In this document: in pieces, positions 43,140 to 51,945 of the stretch
How the letters are laid out: each line of letters opens with the position of its first letter
Position numbering within the stretch: position 1 is the first letter of the stretch
Assembly: GCA_011959285.1 (NCBI GenBank)
Contig: BLLW01000006.1
Span: forward strand, 1-64,000
From: Lachnospiraceae bacterium
GTDB lineage: Bacteria > Bacillota > Clostridia > Lachnospirales > Lachnospiraceae
DNA: 64,000 nt
Direction: 5' to 3'
Program-made: the position numbers and the translations under genes
Notes under the pieces: generated by a model
Database searches by the model: none
Told to the model about the DNA's origin: nothing
What the model saw: the letters and a program-made list of their open reading frames with translations, nothing else

Positions 43140-43901
43140 TCACGCTTCCTGATCCCCGCCTCTGCATCCAAGCCGATTAATCTGCGTTGCGATATATCCC
43201 GCCCCATAACCATTGTCGATATTGACCACGGCGATTCCGTTTGCACAGGAATTGATCATGGTAAGCAATGCCGAGAGCCCGTGCATGCTTGCCCCATAGC
43301 CCACAGAAGTAGGCACGGCAATCACCGGTCTGCTGACCAGACCGCCCAATACGCTTGCCAGTGCGCCTTCCATTCCCGCCACTGCCACCACACAGTTTGC
43401 CTCCTGTATCACGTCAAGGCGGGAAAGTAGCCTATGCAGACCACTCACTCCCACATCATAGATCCGTTCAACAAAGGAGCCGAAATACTCCGCTGTCTGC
43501 GCCGCCTCCTCCGCCACCGGAATATCCGCCGTACCGGCAGTACAGACCGCAATCTTTCCGCACCGCCTCTTCCCTTCCTTTTCCACCTTTAAAATCCGGG
43601 ATACTTTATCATATGTCACTTGGGGAAGAACCTCCCTCACCAGTTCATACTGCCGTTCCTGTGCCCTAGTCCCGAAGACTTCTCCGGTTTCCTCAAACAA
43701 CCACTTATAAATGGAGAGTAGATAGGCATCCGGTTTACCGCTGCAGTAAACCACTTCCGGAAATCCCGATCGGATTTCCCTGTGGGTATCCAGCTTTGCA
43801 TACCCCAATTCCTCAAAGGGCTGTCTTCGGAAATATTTCTCCGCTTCCTCCACCGACATGTTCCCCGTCTTCACCTGCTCCAATATCTCTCTTGCTTCCA
43901 C
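43140..43901 (-). CDS. larB: LarB, P2CMN/pincer cofactor precursor synthase
   Basis: LarB carboxylates and hydrolyses nicotinic acid adenine dinucleotide to give the pyridinium-3,5-biscarboxylate mononucleotide. The 253-residue protein has an AIR-carboxylase-like C-terminal half with AVCTAGTADIPVAEEAA, VVAVAGMEGALASVLGGLV and VGYGASMHGLSALLTMINSC. It is the first gene of the Lar set, with a GTG start at 43901. Product use would need a LarA-type enzyme, which is not in the window. Confidence 0.93.
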   Translation of the reverse strand: MEAREILEQVKTGNMSVEEAEKYFRRQPFEELGYAKLDTHREIRSGFPEVVYCSGKPDAYLLSIYKWLFEETGEVFGTRAQERQYELVREVLPQVTYDKVSRILKVEKEGKRRCGKIAVCTAGTADIPVAEEAAQTAEYFGSFVERIYDVGVSGLHRLLSRLDVIQEANCVVAVAGMEGALASVLGGLVSRPVIAVPTSVGYGASMHGLSALLTMINSCANGIAVVNIDNGYGAGYIATQINRLGCRGGDQEA

Positions 43902-43977
43902 CCGAACTCTTCTCCATTCTATAAATTAGTCAAACCCGTGCCTATATGCTTTCACCTACAGCAAAATATATTATGAG

Positions 43978-44013
43978 AAAAATAAGGCATTCAAACTTGC
44001 AAGCTTGAATACC
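43978..44013 (-). terminator. Intrinsic terminator of ilvE
   Basis: GGCATTCAA (43986-43994) pairs with TTGAATACC (44005-44013), including one G-T pair, followed on the minus strand by TTATTTTTC. It separates ilvE from larB. Confidence 0.7.
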
Positions 44014-44046
44014 CTATTATTACCAAACATCAATACGCATGATTCG

Positions 44047-45075
44047 CTATTGAACTTCTACAATCCATCCCTCAGGCGCCTTAATCGTGCCCATCTGAAT
44101 GCCGGTAAGTGTTTCGTACAGTTTCTTAGTGACAGGTCCCATTTCCGCCATTCCACTAGGGAAACAGATTTCCTTACCGTGATCCACCACCTTACCTACC
44201 GGTGAAATGACTGCCGCTGTACCGCACAATCCGCATTCCGCAAAATCTTTCAGCTCGTCTAAATAAACCTCTCTCTCCTCTGCCTCCAGTCCCAGATATT
44301 CTCTGGCAACCTGCATCAGGGAACGCCTTGTGATAGAAGGGAGGATACTGTCTGACTTAGGTGTTACCACCTTTCCGTCCCTGGTTACGAACAGGAAGTT
44401 TGCTCCGCCTGTCTCTTCCACCTTTGTCCTGGTACCTGCATCAAGATACATATTCTCATCATAGCCCTGCTTGTGTGCATCCATAATTGCATGCAGACTC
44501 ATCGCATAGTTGAGTCCTGCCTTGATATGACCGGTTCCGCACGGAGCCGCACGGTCAAAATCACTGACGCGGATGGTCAGAGGCTTAACGCCGCCCTTGA
44601 AATAAGGTCCCACCGGTGTGGTGAACACCCTGAACTGATATTCATCCGCCGGCTTTACACCGATAACCGCATTACTGCCGAACATATAAGGGCGCACATA
44701 CAAGGTTGCACCGCTGCCGTAAGGAGGCACATAAGCTTCATTTGCTTTAATTGTCTGAAGCACAGCTTCCACAAACCGCTCTTTCGGAAAAACCGGCATT
44801 TCAAGGCGCACCGCACTCTGTTCCATTCTCTCTGCATTCAAATCAGGGCGGAAGGTAACAATGCGTCCATCCGCTGTGGTATATGCCTTCATACCTTCAA
44901 AAATTGTCTGCGCATACTGCAGGACGCCTGCACATTCACTGATGACCACATTTGCATCCTGTGTCATAACCCCTTCATCCCATGCGCCATTCTTATAATC
45001 AGATACGAATCTGTAATCCGTCTGGATATAACCAAATCCAAGATTTGCCCAATCGATATTCTTCTTTTCCATCAT
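44047..45075 (-). CDS. ilvE: Branched-chain amino acid aminotransferase
   Basis: A PLP enzyme that interconverts Leu/Ile/Val and their 2-oxo acids. The 342-residue length and sequence are of the fold-type IV, long (BCAT-II-like) group: VLQYAQTIFEGMKAY, TLYVRPYMFGSN, the PLP-lysine region GTGHIKAGLNYA and LDAGTRTKVEETGGANFLFV. It has its own promoter and terminator. Confidence 0.95.
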   Translation of the reverse strand: MMEKKNIDWANLGFGYIQTDYRFVSDYKNGAWDEGVMTQDANVVISECAGVLQYAQTIFEGMKAYTTADGRIVTFRPDLNAERMEQSAVRLEMPVFPKERFVEAVLQTIKANEAYVPPYGSGATLYVRPYMFGSNAVIGVKPADEYQFRVFTTPVGPYFKGGVKPLTIRVSDFDRAAPCGTGHIKAGLNYAMSLHAIMDAHKQGYDENMYLDAGTRTKVEETGGANFLFVTRDGKVVTPKSDSILPSITRRSLMQVAREYLGLEAEEREVYLDELKDFAECGLCGTAAVISPVGKVVDHGKEICFPSGMAEMGPVTKKLYETLTGIQMGTIKAPEGWIVEVQ

Positions 45076-45102
45076 ACTGCGCTCCCTCTTAAGTTTCTTT
45101 TT

Positions 45103-45131
45103 ATTATTATACTTTTTACACTAAAAGTCAA
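45103..45131 (-). promoter_or_regulatory. ilvE promoter
   Basis: TTGACT (45126-45131) and AATAAT (45103-45108) on the minus strand are 17 bp apart, 5 of 6 matches each. The -35 overlaps the end of folA. No T-box leader is seen. Confidence 0.6.
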
Positions 45132-45616
45132 CACTTCTCATATTTCAGAAAATGATAAGTAATATCGAAATAGGTCTGTTCATCGCTGTCTGCTGCTATT
45201 TTCCACTCCGGCATCTCATCCAGATTAGGGAAATACGCATCTGCCTCATATACATGATCGATTTTGGTAATATGCGCCACATCACAGTACGGGAGGAGCT
45301 GTCTGTAAATGCTTTCCCCTCCTACAATATAGACATCCTCTGTATCATATTTTTTCAGTTCTGAAAACAGTTCCTCAAGACTATGCACCACTACCGCATC
45401 TTTCACCTTATATTCCTGATTGGCAGATAAAATAATGTTCGTCCTGTTCTTAAGGGGTAACCCCTGAGGAAAAGTTTCTAAAGTCTTCCTTCCAAGCACG
45501 ATCACCTTCCCGGTAGTCTCCTGTCGAAAATACTTGTGATCCGCCGGAATCCTGATCAATAAATCCCCACTGTTTCCAATTGCCCAATTTTCATCCACTG
45601 CCGCTATTAGATTCAT
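45128..45616 (-). CDS. folA: Dihydrofolate reductase
   Basis: The enzyme reduces dihydrofolate to tetrahydrofolate with NADPH. At 162 residues it has the classic blocks MNLIAAVDENWAIGNSGDLL, VIVLGRKTLETFP and VYIVGGESIYRQLL. It lies 45 bp downstream of thyA, which consumes the folate cofactor, in one operon. Confidence 0.96.
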   Translation of the reverse strand: MNLIAAVDENWAIGNSGDLLIRIPADHKYFRQETTGKVIVLGRKTLETFPQGLPLKNRTNIILSANQEYKVKDAVVVHSLEELFSELKKYDTEDVYIVGGESIYRQLLPYCDVAHITKIDHVYEADAYFPNLDEMPEWKIAADSDEQTYFDITYHFLKYEKC

Positions 45617-45661
45617 ATCTTATCTTTCCTTTCCTGGTACATTTCCAATATGCTTTTTCCT

Positions 45662-46510
45662 TTATATGGCAATCGGAATGTTCTTGATCTGTTCCCCTGT
45701 CACGTAGCCTTCCACCTTCACATCATCCCTTGTAAACTGGTAAAAATCCTTTATCTCAGGATTGAGCCAGAAAGACGGCGCCGGATAGGATTCTCTTTTG
45801 ATCAGCTCCTCTATAATCGGGATATGCCTGTCATAGATATGTGCATCCGCGATTACATGAACCAGTTCTCCTACCTTCATACCGCACACCTGTGCCAGCA
45901 TATGGACCAGCACTGCATACTGCACCACATTCCAGTTATTAGCGGTAAGCACATCCTGGGAACGCTGATTCAGGATTGCATTCAGGGTAAGCTTTTCCTC
46001 TCCCTTCTTCTGCGTCACATTGAACGTCATGCTGTAGGCACAGGGGTATAGATTCATCTCATGAAGATCCTGATGCACATAAATGTTGGTCATGATCCGG
46101 CGGCTGAAAGGATTGTTCTTAAGATCGTAGATCACTCTGTCCACCTGATCCATCATGCCCTCTTTGTACTGGTGTTTCACTCCCATTTGATAACCATACG
46201 CCTTACCGATGGAACCGTCCGCATCCGCCCACTCATCCCATATATGGCTGTGCAGATCGTGGATATTATTGGACTTGCACTGCCAAATCCAGAGCATTTC
46301 ATCTGTTGCGCTCTTTAACGCCGTTTTTCTTAAAGTCAGTATGGGAAATTCCTTTGACAGATCATACCTGTTCACCACGCCGAATTTCTTGATTGTATAG
46401 GCAGCCGTCCCGTCTTCCCATTTAGGACGCACCTTTTCCCCTTCTGTGCTTGTTCCGTTTTCAAGGATATCCCTGCACATATTGATGAATATTCCATCTG
46501 CCAAACTCAT
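45662..46510 (-). CDS. thyA: Thymidylate synthase ThyA
   Basis: ThyA methylates dUMP to dTMP using methylene-tetrahydrofolate. The 282-residue protein shows LPFQ-equivalent variations: the catalytic Cys region reads LYPCAYSMTFNVTQKKGEEK, followed by LNAILNQRSQDVLTANNWNV and LVHVIADAHIYDRHI. It belongs to the divergent ThyA group (TS of about 280 aa) with a Bacillus-phage-like N-terminus. The following folA makes a natural pair. Confidence 0.9.
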   Translation of the reverse strand: MSLADGIFINMCRDILENGTSTEGEKVRPKWEDGTAAYTIKKFGVVNRYDLSKEFPILTLRKTALKSATDEMLWIWQCKSNNIHDLHSHIWDEWADADGSIGKAYGYQMGVKHQYKEGMMDQVDRVIYDLKNNPFSRRIMTNIYVHQDLHEMNLYPCAYSMTFNVTQKKGEEKLTLNAILNQRSQDVLTANNWNVVQYAVLVHMLAQVCGMKVGELVHVIADAHIYDRHIPIIEELIKRESYPAPSFWLNPEIKDFYQFTRDDVKVEGYVTGEQIKNIPIAI

Positions 46511-46541
46511 TTCCGTTCTCCTCCATTATCCTTCGCTGTCT

Positions 46542-48140
46542 CTATATCTCCCACTTGTCGCAAAGGGAATTAATCTGATCGGCAAATTTTGCCAGTTCTT
46601 TATTTGGTCCACCCTCATTTTTGCGGATTACTGCAATCAGCCTCTGGCCTGCTGCCACAAGACGTGTAAATACATCAGATACCACTTTCGCTTTCTTGTG
46701 GATAAGAATAGGCACTGCTTCATATTCAATCTTATCCGTCAGCAGGTTAAATACCGTTCCGCTGTAGGGTGCATATGCCTTGATCCCATGCTCCACCCAA
46801 AGACACTCTGTAAAGCTCTTGCATACAGAATCCTCTCCGTGTACTACAAAAACGCGCCGGGGTTTTTCTTTAAATCCCTCTACCCATTCAAGCAGTCCGT
46901 TCTTATCCGCATGCCCTGAAAGTCCCGCAAGGGTGCGTATGGAAGCACGCACGGCAATAGGTTCACCAAATAATTTCACTTCGTCAATGCCTTCAATCAA
47001 CAGTCTGCCCAGCGTGCCCACCGCCTGATATCCCACAAAGAGAATCGTGCATTCCTCTCTCCACAGGTTATGCTTTAAATGATGTCGGATTCTTCCCGCC
47101 TCACACATGCCGGAAGCTGATATGATGACCTTGGGGGTCGCTTCAAAGTTGATTTCTTTTGATTCCTCACTGGTAATGGTGAGATTAAGTCCGGGGAAGG
47201 ACAGTGGATTGATTCCAGCCTCCACCAGTTTCATCGCTTCTTCATCAAAGCAGCTTTCTTCATTTTTGTAAAAGATATTGGTTGCTTCCACTGCCAGCGG
47301 ACTATCCACATACACAGGGAAATTCCCGTGTCCCGTCACCAGCCGGTCCACCTTTATTTTACGCAGAAAATATAATATCTCCTGGGTTCTTCCCACTGCA
47401 AAAGAAGGAATGACTACGTTTCCGCCCTTATCAAAAGTTTCCTGCAAAATCTTTGCAAGCTCTTTTACATAGTCTGGGTGCTCTCCCGGATGAAGCCTGT
47501 CCCCATAAGTCGATTCCATGACCACATAATCCGCTTCTTCAATTCTGCTTGGACTTTTGATCAGCGGCAAATCCTTGTTTCCAATATCCCCCGAAAAGAC
47601 AATCTTCCTAGTACTATCTCCTTCTGATGCCCATACTTCGATACTTGCTGAACCTAAGAGATGTCCTACGTCCGTGAAACGAATCTTGATTCCCTCGCAG
47701 AGTTCTATTTCCTGTCCGTACTCACAAGGCACAATCCTTTTAATCGCTGCCTCTGCATCTTCCATCGTGTAAACAGGCTCCTGATAAGCTACGTTCGCAT
47801 TTCTCTTCGCCTTACGGCTCTTCCACTCTGCCTCCTGCATTTGGATGTGCGCACAGTCCCGCAGCATGATACTGCACAAATCCGCCGTCGGTTTCGTGGT
47901 AAAAATCTGCCCCCTGAATCCCCTTGCCGTAAGCCTCGGAATCATACCGGAATGATCAATGTGCGCGTGGGTGAGCAGCACATAATCTATGTACGACTCC
48001 TGCACCGGAAGATCACAGTTCTCAAACACATTTACCCCCTGCTCCATACCATAGTCCACAAGGATGTGCTTTCCACAAGCATTCAGATAGTGACAGCTTC
48101 CCGTCACCTCATGTGCCGCCCCTACAAAGATTAATTTCAT
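46542..48140 (-). CDS. MBL-fold beta-CASP RNA nuclease
   Basis: A 532-residue metallo-beta-lactamase with the beta-CASP domain, the architecture of RNA-processing exo/endonucleases (RNase J and YSH1 relatives). The HAHIDH zinc motif is at 58-63, DVGHLLGSASIEVW follows, then VVMESTYGDR, FAVGRTQEIL, ISASGMCEAGRIRHHLKHNL and the C-terminal VVHGEDSVCKSF. It is probably an mRNA-decay or rRNA maturation factor. It lies upstream of thyA in the same direction. Confidence 0.88.
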   Translation of the reverse strand: MKLIFVGAAHEVTGSCHYLNACGKHILVDYGMEQGVNVFENCDLPVQESYIDYVLLTHAHIDHSGMIPRLTARGFRGQIFTTKPTADLCSIMLRDCAHIQMQEAEWKSRKAKRNANVAYQEPVYTMEDAEAAIKRIVPCEYGQEIELCEGIKIRFTDVGHLLGSASIEVWASEGDSTRKIVFSGDIGNKDLPLIKSPSRIEEADYVVMESTYGDRLHPGEHPDYVKELAKILQETFDKGGNVVIPSFAVGRTQEILYFLRKIKVDRLVTGHGNFPVYVDSPLAVEATNIFYKNEESCFDEEAMKLVEAGINPLSFPGLNLTITSEESKEINFEATPKVIISASGMCEAGRIRHHLKHNLWREECTILFVGYQAVGTLGRLLIEGIDEVKLFGEPIAVRASIRTLAGLSGHADKNGLLEWVEGFKEKPRRVFVVHGEDSVCKSFTECLWVEHGIKAYAPYSGTVFNLLTDKIEYEAVPILIHKKAKVVSDVFTRLVAAGQRLIAVIRKNEGGPNKELAKFADQINSLCDKWEI

Positions 48141-48156
48141 AGCCTACCTCCTTTGT

Positions 48157-48432
48157 TTAATTTTCATACCATATCATATAGTCTGTTCTCCCAAACATAG
48201 TTTCCACCGCTGTCAAAAAAATATCTTTGTCTTCTTCCTTTTCTACATCTCCATGAAAGAAAAAAACACCGATATCATAGAGCCTTTCCAGTTCTTCTTT
48301 CACCATCCTGCCAAGTTCCTTATTTTTAATGATCAGAGCAATAAAACAGCCTTCTCTGGCATATTTTTCTAAAAGAGAGTACTCTGCATTCCCTACCTTT
48401 CCGGCAAGTACGCATACTTTTGTATCAATCAT
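48157..48432 (-). CDS. Short Rossmann-like protein, possible dehydrogenase remnant
   Basis: A 91-residue protein whose layout imitates the first half of a short-chain dehydrogenase: VCVLAGKVGNAEYSLLEKYA (degenerate Gly-rich loop), then FHGDVEKEEDKDIFLTAVET and MFGRTDYMIWYEN. The Gly motif lacks its usual TGxxxGxG spacing and the catalytic Tyr-x-x-x-Lys part is absent. It could be a truncated SDR or a small protein with its own role. It is followed closely by the MBL gene. Confidence 0.55.
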   Translation of the reverse strand: MIDTKVCVLAGKVGNAEYSLLEKYAREGCFIALIIKNKELGRMVKEELERLYDIGVFFFHGDVEKEEDKDIFLTAVETMFGRTDYMIWYEN

Positions 48433-48540
48433 GACATATTACGCACCTTTCTTTGCTTATGCCGACAAAATCTTTCAAATATCGTAGTCAAATTATACCA
48501 TATCTGAATATAATATAGCAAATCTAAAAGGCAGTATGAC

Positions 48541-49128
48541 ATGACCTTATCTACTTATTTTTTTCTACTTTTGGTAGTCGTTCTTTCTATGGACGCTTTT
48601 GCCGCGGGATTATCTTATGGAATAGAAAAAGTACGGGTTTCCTTTGTTTCTGTTTTCATTATAGCGCTGCTTTCAGGCAGCATGCTCACACTCTCCCAGC
48701 TTGTGGGAAATGTTTTTCTTTGCCTGATTCCCGATCATCTTACAAAGGGAATTTCCTTCTCTATACTTTTTCTGCTTTCACTATATAAATTTTATGATGC
48801 TCTGCCCCAGCTCCATAAAAAAGACGCAGGATTGACCACAAGAACGATTTCACGAAAAATAAACAAAGAAGATAAAGCAGTACTTTCCTGCCGCGAAGCT
48901 GCTCTTTTGGCATTTGCCCTGTCTGTCGACAACATCTCGGCAGGGCTGTGCACCGGAACAGTCTCCTTACCTCCTATTATACTACTGCTTGTAACAACTG
49001 CAATCCATTTTCTTGCCATAAGGCTGGGGCTTTTTACTGGGTGCCTGCTCTCCCGCAGAAGTTCACACAATTTCGCCTGGCTGGGTGCTGCCATTCTCAT
49101 GCTGTTGTCCTTTGTCCGCATCTTCTGA
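48541..49128 (+). CDS. ytaF: Sporulation membrane protein YtaF (MntP family)
   Basis: A 195-residue six-helix membrane protein of the MntP/YtaF family: LSMDAFAAGLSYGIEKVRV at the N-terminus and FALSVDNISAGLCTGTVSL in the second half carry the paired Asp residues of the family. YtaF is linked to sporulation in Bacilli and Clostridia. Its 3' end overlaps the convergent P-type ATPase gene by 66 bp. A TATAAT at 48509-48514 precedes it. Confidence 0.82.
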   Translation: MTLSTYFFLLLVVVLSMDAFAAGLSYGIEKVRVSFVSVFIIALLSGSMLTLSQLVGNVFLCLIPDHLTKGISFSILFLLSLYKFYDALPQLHKKDAGLTTRTISRKINKEDKAVLSCREAALLAFALSVDNISAGLCTGTVSLPPIILLLVTTAIHFLAIRLGLFTGCLLSRRSSHNFAWLGAAILMLLSFVRIF

Positions 49129-51792
49129 TGCCCCTATATCTGCCCTTTTTAACAAATTTTCCGAAAGGACTAAGAGCTCATGGACCAGAAGCGGCATACT
49201 TGCAAGCATTCCAAGCATCCCCCATTCTGAAAGGCTGAGCCTGCTGGTCCCAAACAGATTTACAAAATACGGAATTTCCGTAACCAGCGCCTGAAGCGCA
49301 ATGCCTGCTCCCCACGCCATAATCATGTAAACATTTTCCAGATGATTCATTTTAAAAATGGATTTATTCACATCCCGCATTCCCACCGCATGCATTAACT
49401 GGCTCATGCCGAGTACAGTAAATGCATGCGTCTGCGCTTTATTAAGGACAAGTGGAAGCCGCAGAATCTTTTCCAGATTCTGTATATTTACAGGCAGGTC
49501 TTTGGCTATCAGTTCCTGATAAGGAACTGCTGCAAAGGCAAGCAGGCTTATGATACCGATCACTGCCCCATAGCACAGTGTGCAGGCAAGCCCTCCGTGT
49601 GAAAACAGACTGTCGGTGCTTTTTCTGGGCGGTTCCTTCATCAAAGCGTTTCCGTCATTTTTATCTACCCCCAGCGCAAGCGCCGGCAGGGAATCCGTGA
49701 TCAAATTGATCCATAATATATGACTTGCCTTAAGCGGTGTGGGAAAGCCTGCCAGAATTGCAACGAGCATGGTAATAATCTCCCCAAAGTTGGAAGAAAG
49801 GAGAAATAAGATTGTTTTACGGATATTTTCATAAATCCCCCTGCCTTCTTTCATCGCCTTTTCGATGGTTGCAAAATTATCATCTGTCAGGACCAGATCC
49901 GCCGCATTGCGGGCTACGTCTGTTCCCTCCTTCCCCATAGCGATTCCTACATCCGCCGCCTTTAAGGATGGCGCATCATTGACGCCGTCCCCCGTCATTG
50001 CCACCGTTTTGCCCCGGGACTTTAACGCCTCCACGATCCGCACCTTGTGCTCCGGCGAAACCCTGGCAAAGACGCGGATGGATTCAACACGGTTCACAAA
50101 ATCTCTGCTGTCTGATTCCTCAATCTCTGCCCCTGTCATGCACTGGCTTCTATCTGTCGCGATCCCCAAGTCCTTTGCTATGGCAAAAGCCGTATCCACA
50201 TGGTCTCCTGTGATCATGACGGTATCCACATGGGCGCCTTTGAAGCTCTCTACTGCCCCACGTGCTTCTGCCCTCGGCGGATCGATCATACCGACGAGTC
50301 CTACAAAGACCATGTTCTTTTCATCTTTTAAGTCCCCTTTATGTTTTACTGCAATTGCCAGTACCCGGTAGGCTTTGCCCGCCATCTCCCCCACCGCCGC
50401 CTTTGCCTCTCTTTTAGCTTTGGCAGAAAAAGGCATCTCCTTTCCATGCATGCAGACACTTTGACAGCGGTCAATCAGTTCATCCGCAGCCCCTTTCACA
50501 TAGGCGATTTTTCCTGCTCCACTTCTATGTACCGTGGTCATCCTTTTCCGCTCAGAATCAAAAGACCGTTCATCCACCCTGGGGAATTTTTTCTCAAGCT
50601 GCCCCTTTTCCATTCCATAATTACGGGCAAGATCAAGCAGCGCCAGTTCGGTAGGATCCCCAAGCCTGTTCTCTCCAATGGAAGCATCATTGCATAGGGT
50701 ACATGCCTCCAGCAAAAAATGATTTTCATCTGGATTAAGCGCTTCCTCATTCAGCAGCCGTCCGTCCACATAGCATTCCCTAACTGTCATCCGATTCTGG
50801 GTCAGCGTCCCTGTCTTATCAGAACAGACGGTGTTGACTGCTCCAAGTGTCTCCACAGAAGGAAGACGCCGGACGATGGTGCCTACCTTGACCATCCGTG
50901 ATACGCTCAGTGCCAGCACAATCGTAACGATTGCCGCTAACCCTTCCGGCACTGCCGCTACTGCAAGAGAAATCGCTGTAAGCAGCATGTCCCCCACATC
51001 GCGCTTTTGCAGCACTGCCACCAAGAATAAAAAGGCACATATGCCGACTGCAAGAATGCTGAGCAGCTTTCCTAAGTCTGCCAGCCTCTTCTGCAACGGT
51101 GTCATTTCTCCCCCGTCTGCATCAATCAGACCTGCAATCTTTCCGATTTCTGTGTCCATCCCGGTAGCCGTTACGATTCCTTCTCCCCTGCCATACGTCA
51201 CAGTTGTGGACATATACGCTAGATTAATTTTGTCACCGACGCTTTTTTCTCCTCCCGTCAGTTCTTTCGTAATTTTCTCCACGGGAACCGACTCCCCTGT
51301 AAGCGCCGATTCCTCCACCTTTAAGTTTACCGCCTCAAGAAGCCGCAAATCTGCCGGCACCTGTCTTCCTGCCTCCAGAAATACGATATCCCCCGGCACC
51401 AGCTGCGAACTTGCTATCTCATATTCTTTTCCATCCCGCTTTACCAGCGCTTTTGGACTTGCCAGCTGTTTCAGCGCCTCAATCGCCTTCCGGGCCTTGT
51501 CCTCCTGAATGACGCCCACCATGGAATTTAAAATAATAACGGCTGCAATAATTGCCGCATCCCCCACTTCCTTCAGAAAAAAGGATATGGCTATCGCCAC
51601 CATCAGAATATATATGAGAGGGTCATTGAGCTGCTCTAAAAACAGCATAACGATTCCCTTTTTCTTCTGTTCCTTAAGTTGGTTAGGACCATATTTCCGA
51701 AGCCGTACCTCCGCTTCTAATGTGGTCAGCCCTTTTTCTTTGCTGCTCTCAAGCTGCCTTATCACCTCTGCCGTTTTCTGATCTGCATACAT
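49063..51792 (-). CDS. Calcium-type P-type cation ATPase
   Basis: A 909-residue P2A-type pump. The N-terminal domain starts SSKEKGLTTLEAEVRLRKYG. The membrane part includes the ion-site motif AVAAVPEGLAAIVTIVLAL, the phosphorylation motif is CSDKTGTLTQNRMTVREC, then MITGDHVDTAFAIA and VAMTGDGVNDAPSLKAADVG. Around ten helices are visible. The E in VPEGL and the ND in WINLITDSLPALALG fit Ca2+ or Mn2+/H+ transport of the SERCA/PMR1-like group. Confidence 0.92.
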   Translation of the reverse strand: MYADQKTAEVIRQLESSKEKGLTTLEAEVRLRKYGPNQLKEQKKKGIVMLFLEQLNDPLIYILMVAIAISFFLKEVGDAAIIAAVIILNSMVGVIQEDKARKAIEALKQLASPKALVKRDGKEYEIASSQLVPGDIVFLEAGRQVPADLRLLEAVNLKVEESALTGESVPVEKITKELTGGEKSVGDKINLAYMSTTVTYGRGEGIVTATGMDTEIGKIAGLIDADGGEMTPLQKRLADLGKLLSILAVGICAFLFLVAVLQKRDVGDMLLTAISLAVAAVPEGLAAIVTIVLALSVSRMVKVGTIVRRLPSVETLGAVNTVCSDKTGTLTQNRMTVRECYVDGRLLNEEALNPDENHFLLEACTLCNDASIGENRLGDPTELALLDLARNYGMEKGQLEKKFPRVDERSFDSERKRMTTVHRSGAGKIAYVKGAADELIDRCQSVCMHGKEMPFSAKAKREAKAAVGEMAGKAYRVLAIAVKHKGDLKDEKNMVFVGLVGMIDPPRAEARGAVESFKGAHVDTVMITGDHVDTAFAIAKDLGIATDRSQCMTGAEIEESDSRDFVNRVESIRVFARVSPEHKVRIVEALKSRGKTVAMTGDGVNDAPSLKAADVGIAMGKEGTDVARNAADLVLTDDNFATIEKAMKEGRGIYENIRKTILFLLSSNFGEIITMLVAILAGFPTPLKASHILWINLITDSLPALALGVDKNDGNALMKEPPRKSTDSLFSHGGLACTLCYGAVIGIISLLAFAAVPYQELIAKDLPVNIQNLEKILRLPLVLNKAQTHAFTVLGMSQLMHAVGMRDVNKSIFKMNHLENVYMIMAWGAGIALQALVTEIPYFVNLFGTSRLSLSEWGMLGMLASMPLLVHELLVLSENLLKRADIGASEDADKGQQHENGSTQPGEIV

Positions 51793-51869
51793 AGTTCATC
51801 CCTCCTGCTCTTATGATTTTATATGCCGCCGCAGAAAGGAATATTCGCAGGAATTTCAAATTGCAGAAG

Positions 51870-51941
51870 GCTGCCGCAAAAGCGGCAGCGCTTCGCGCAC
51901 CATCTTATTGTAAAAAAGGCTGCCGCAAAAGCGGCAGCCTT
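51870..51941 (-). terminator. Terminator with duplicated hairpin
   Basis: AAGGCTGCCGC/GCGGCAGCCTT (51916-51941) with an AAAA loop and a following minus-strand T-run ends the Cys-repeat protein gene. A second copy of the same hairpin, GCTGCCGC/GCGGCAGC (51870-51889), lies 42 bp further without a T-run, so the sequence has been duplicated. Confidence 0.75.
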
Positions 51942-51945
51942 AGAA

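Noticed and set aside
34192-43901. Reading the cluster as a hydrogenase operon because of hypA and hypB
   Set aside because: No hydrogenase subunit, HypC-F or maturation protease is present.
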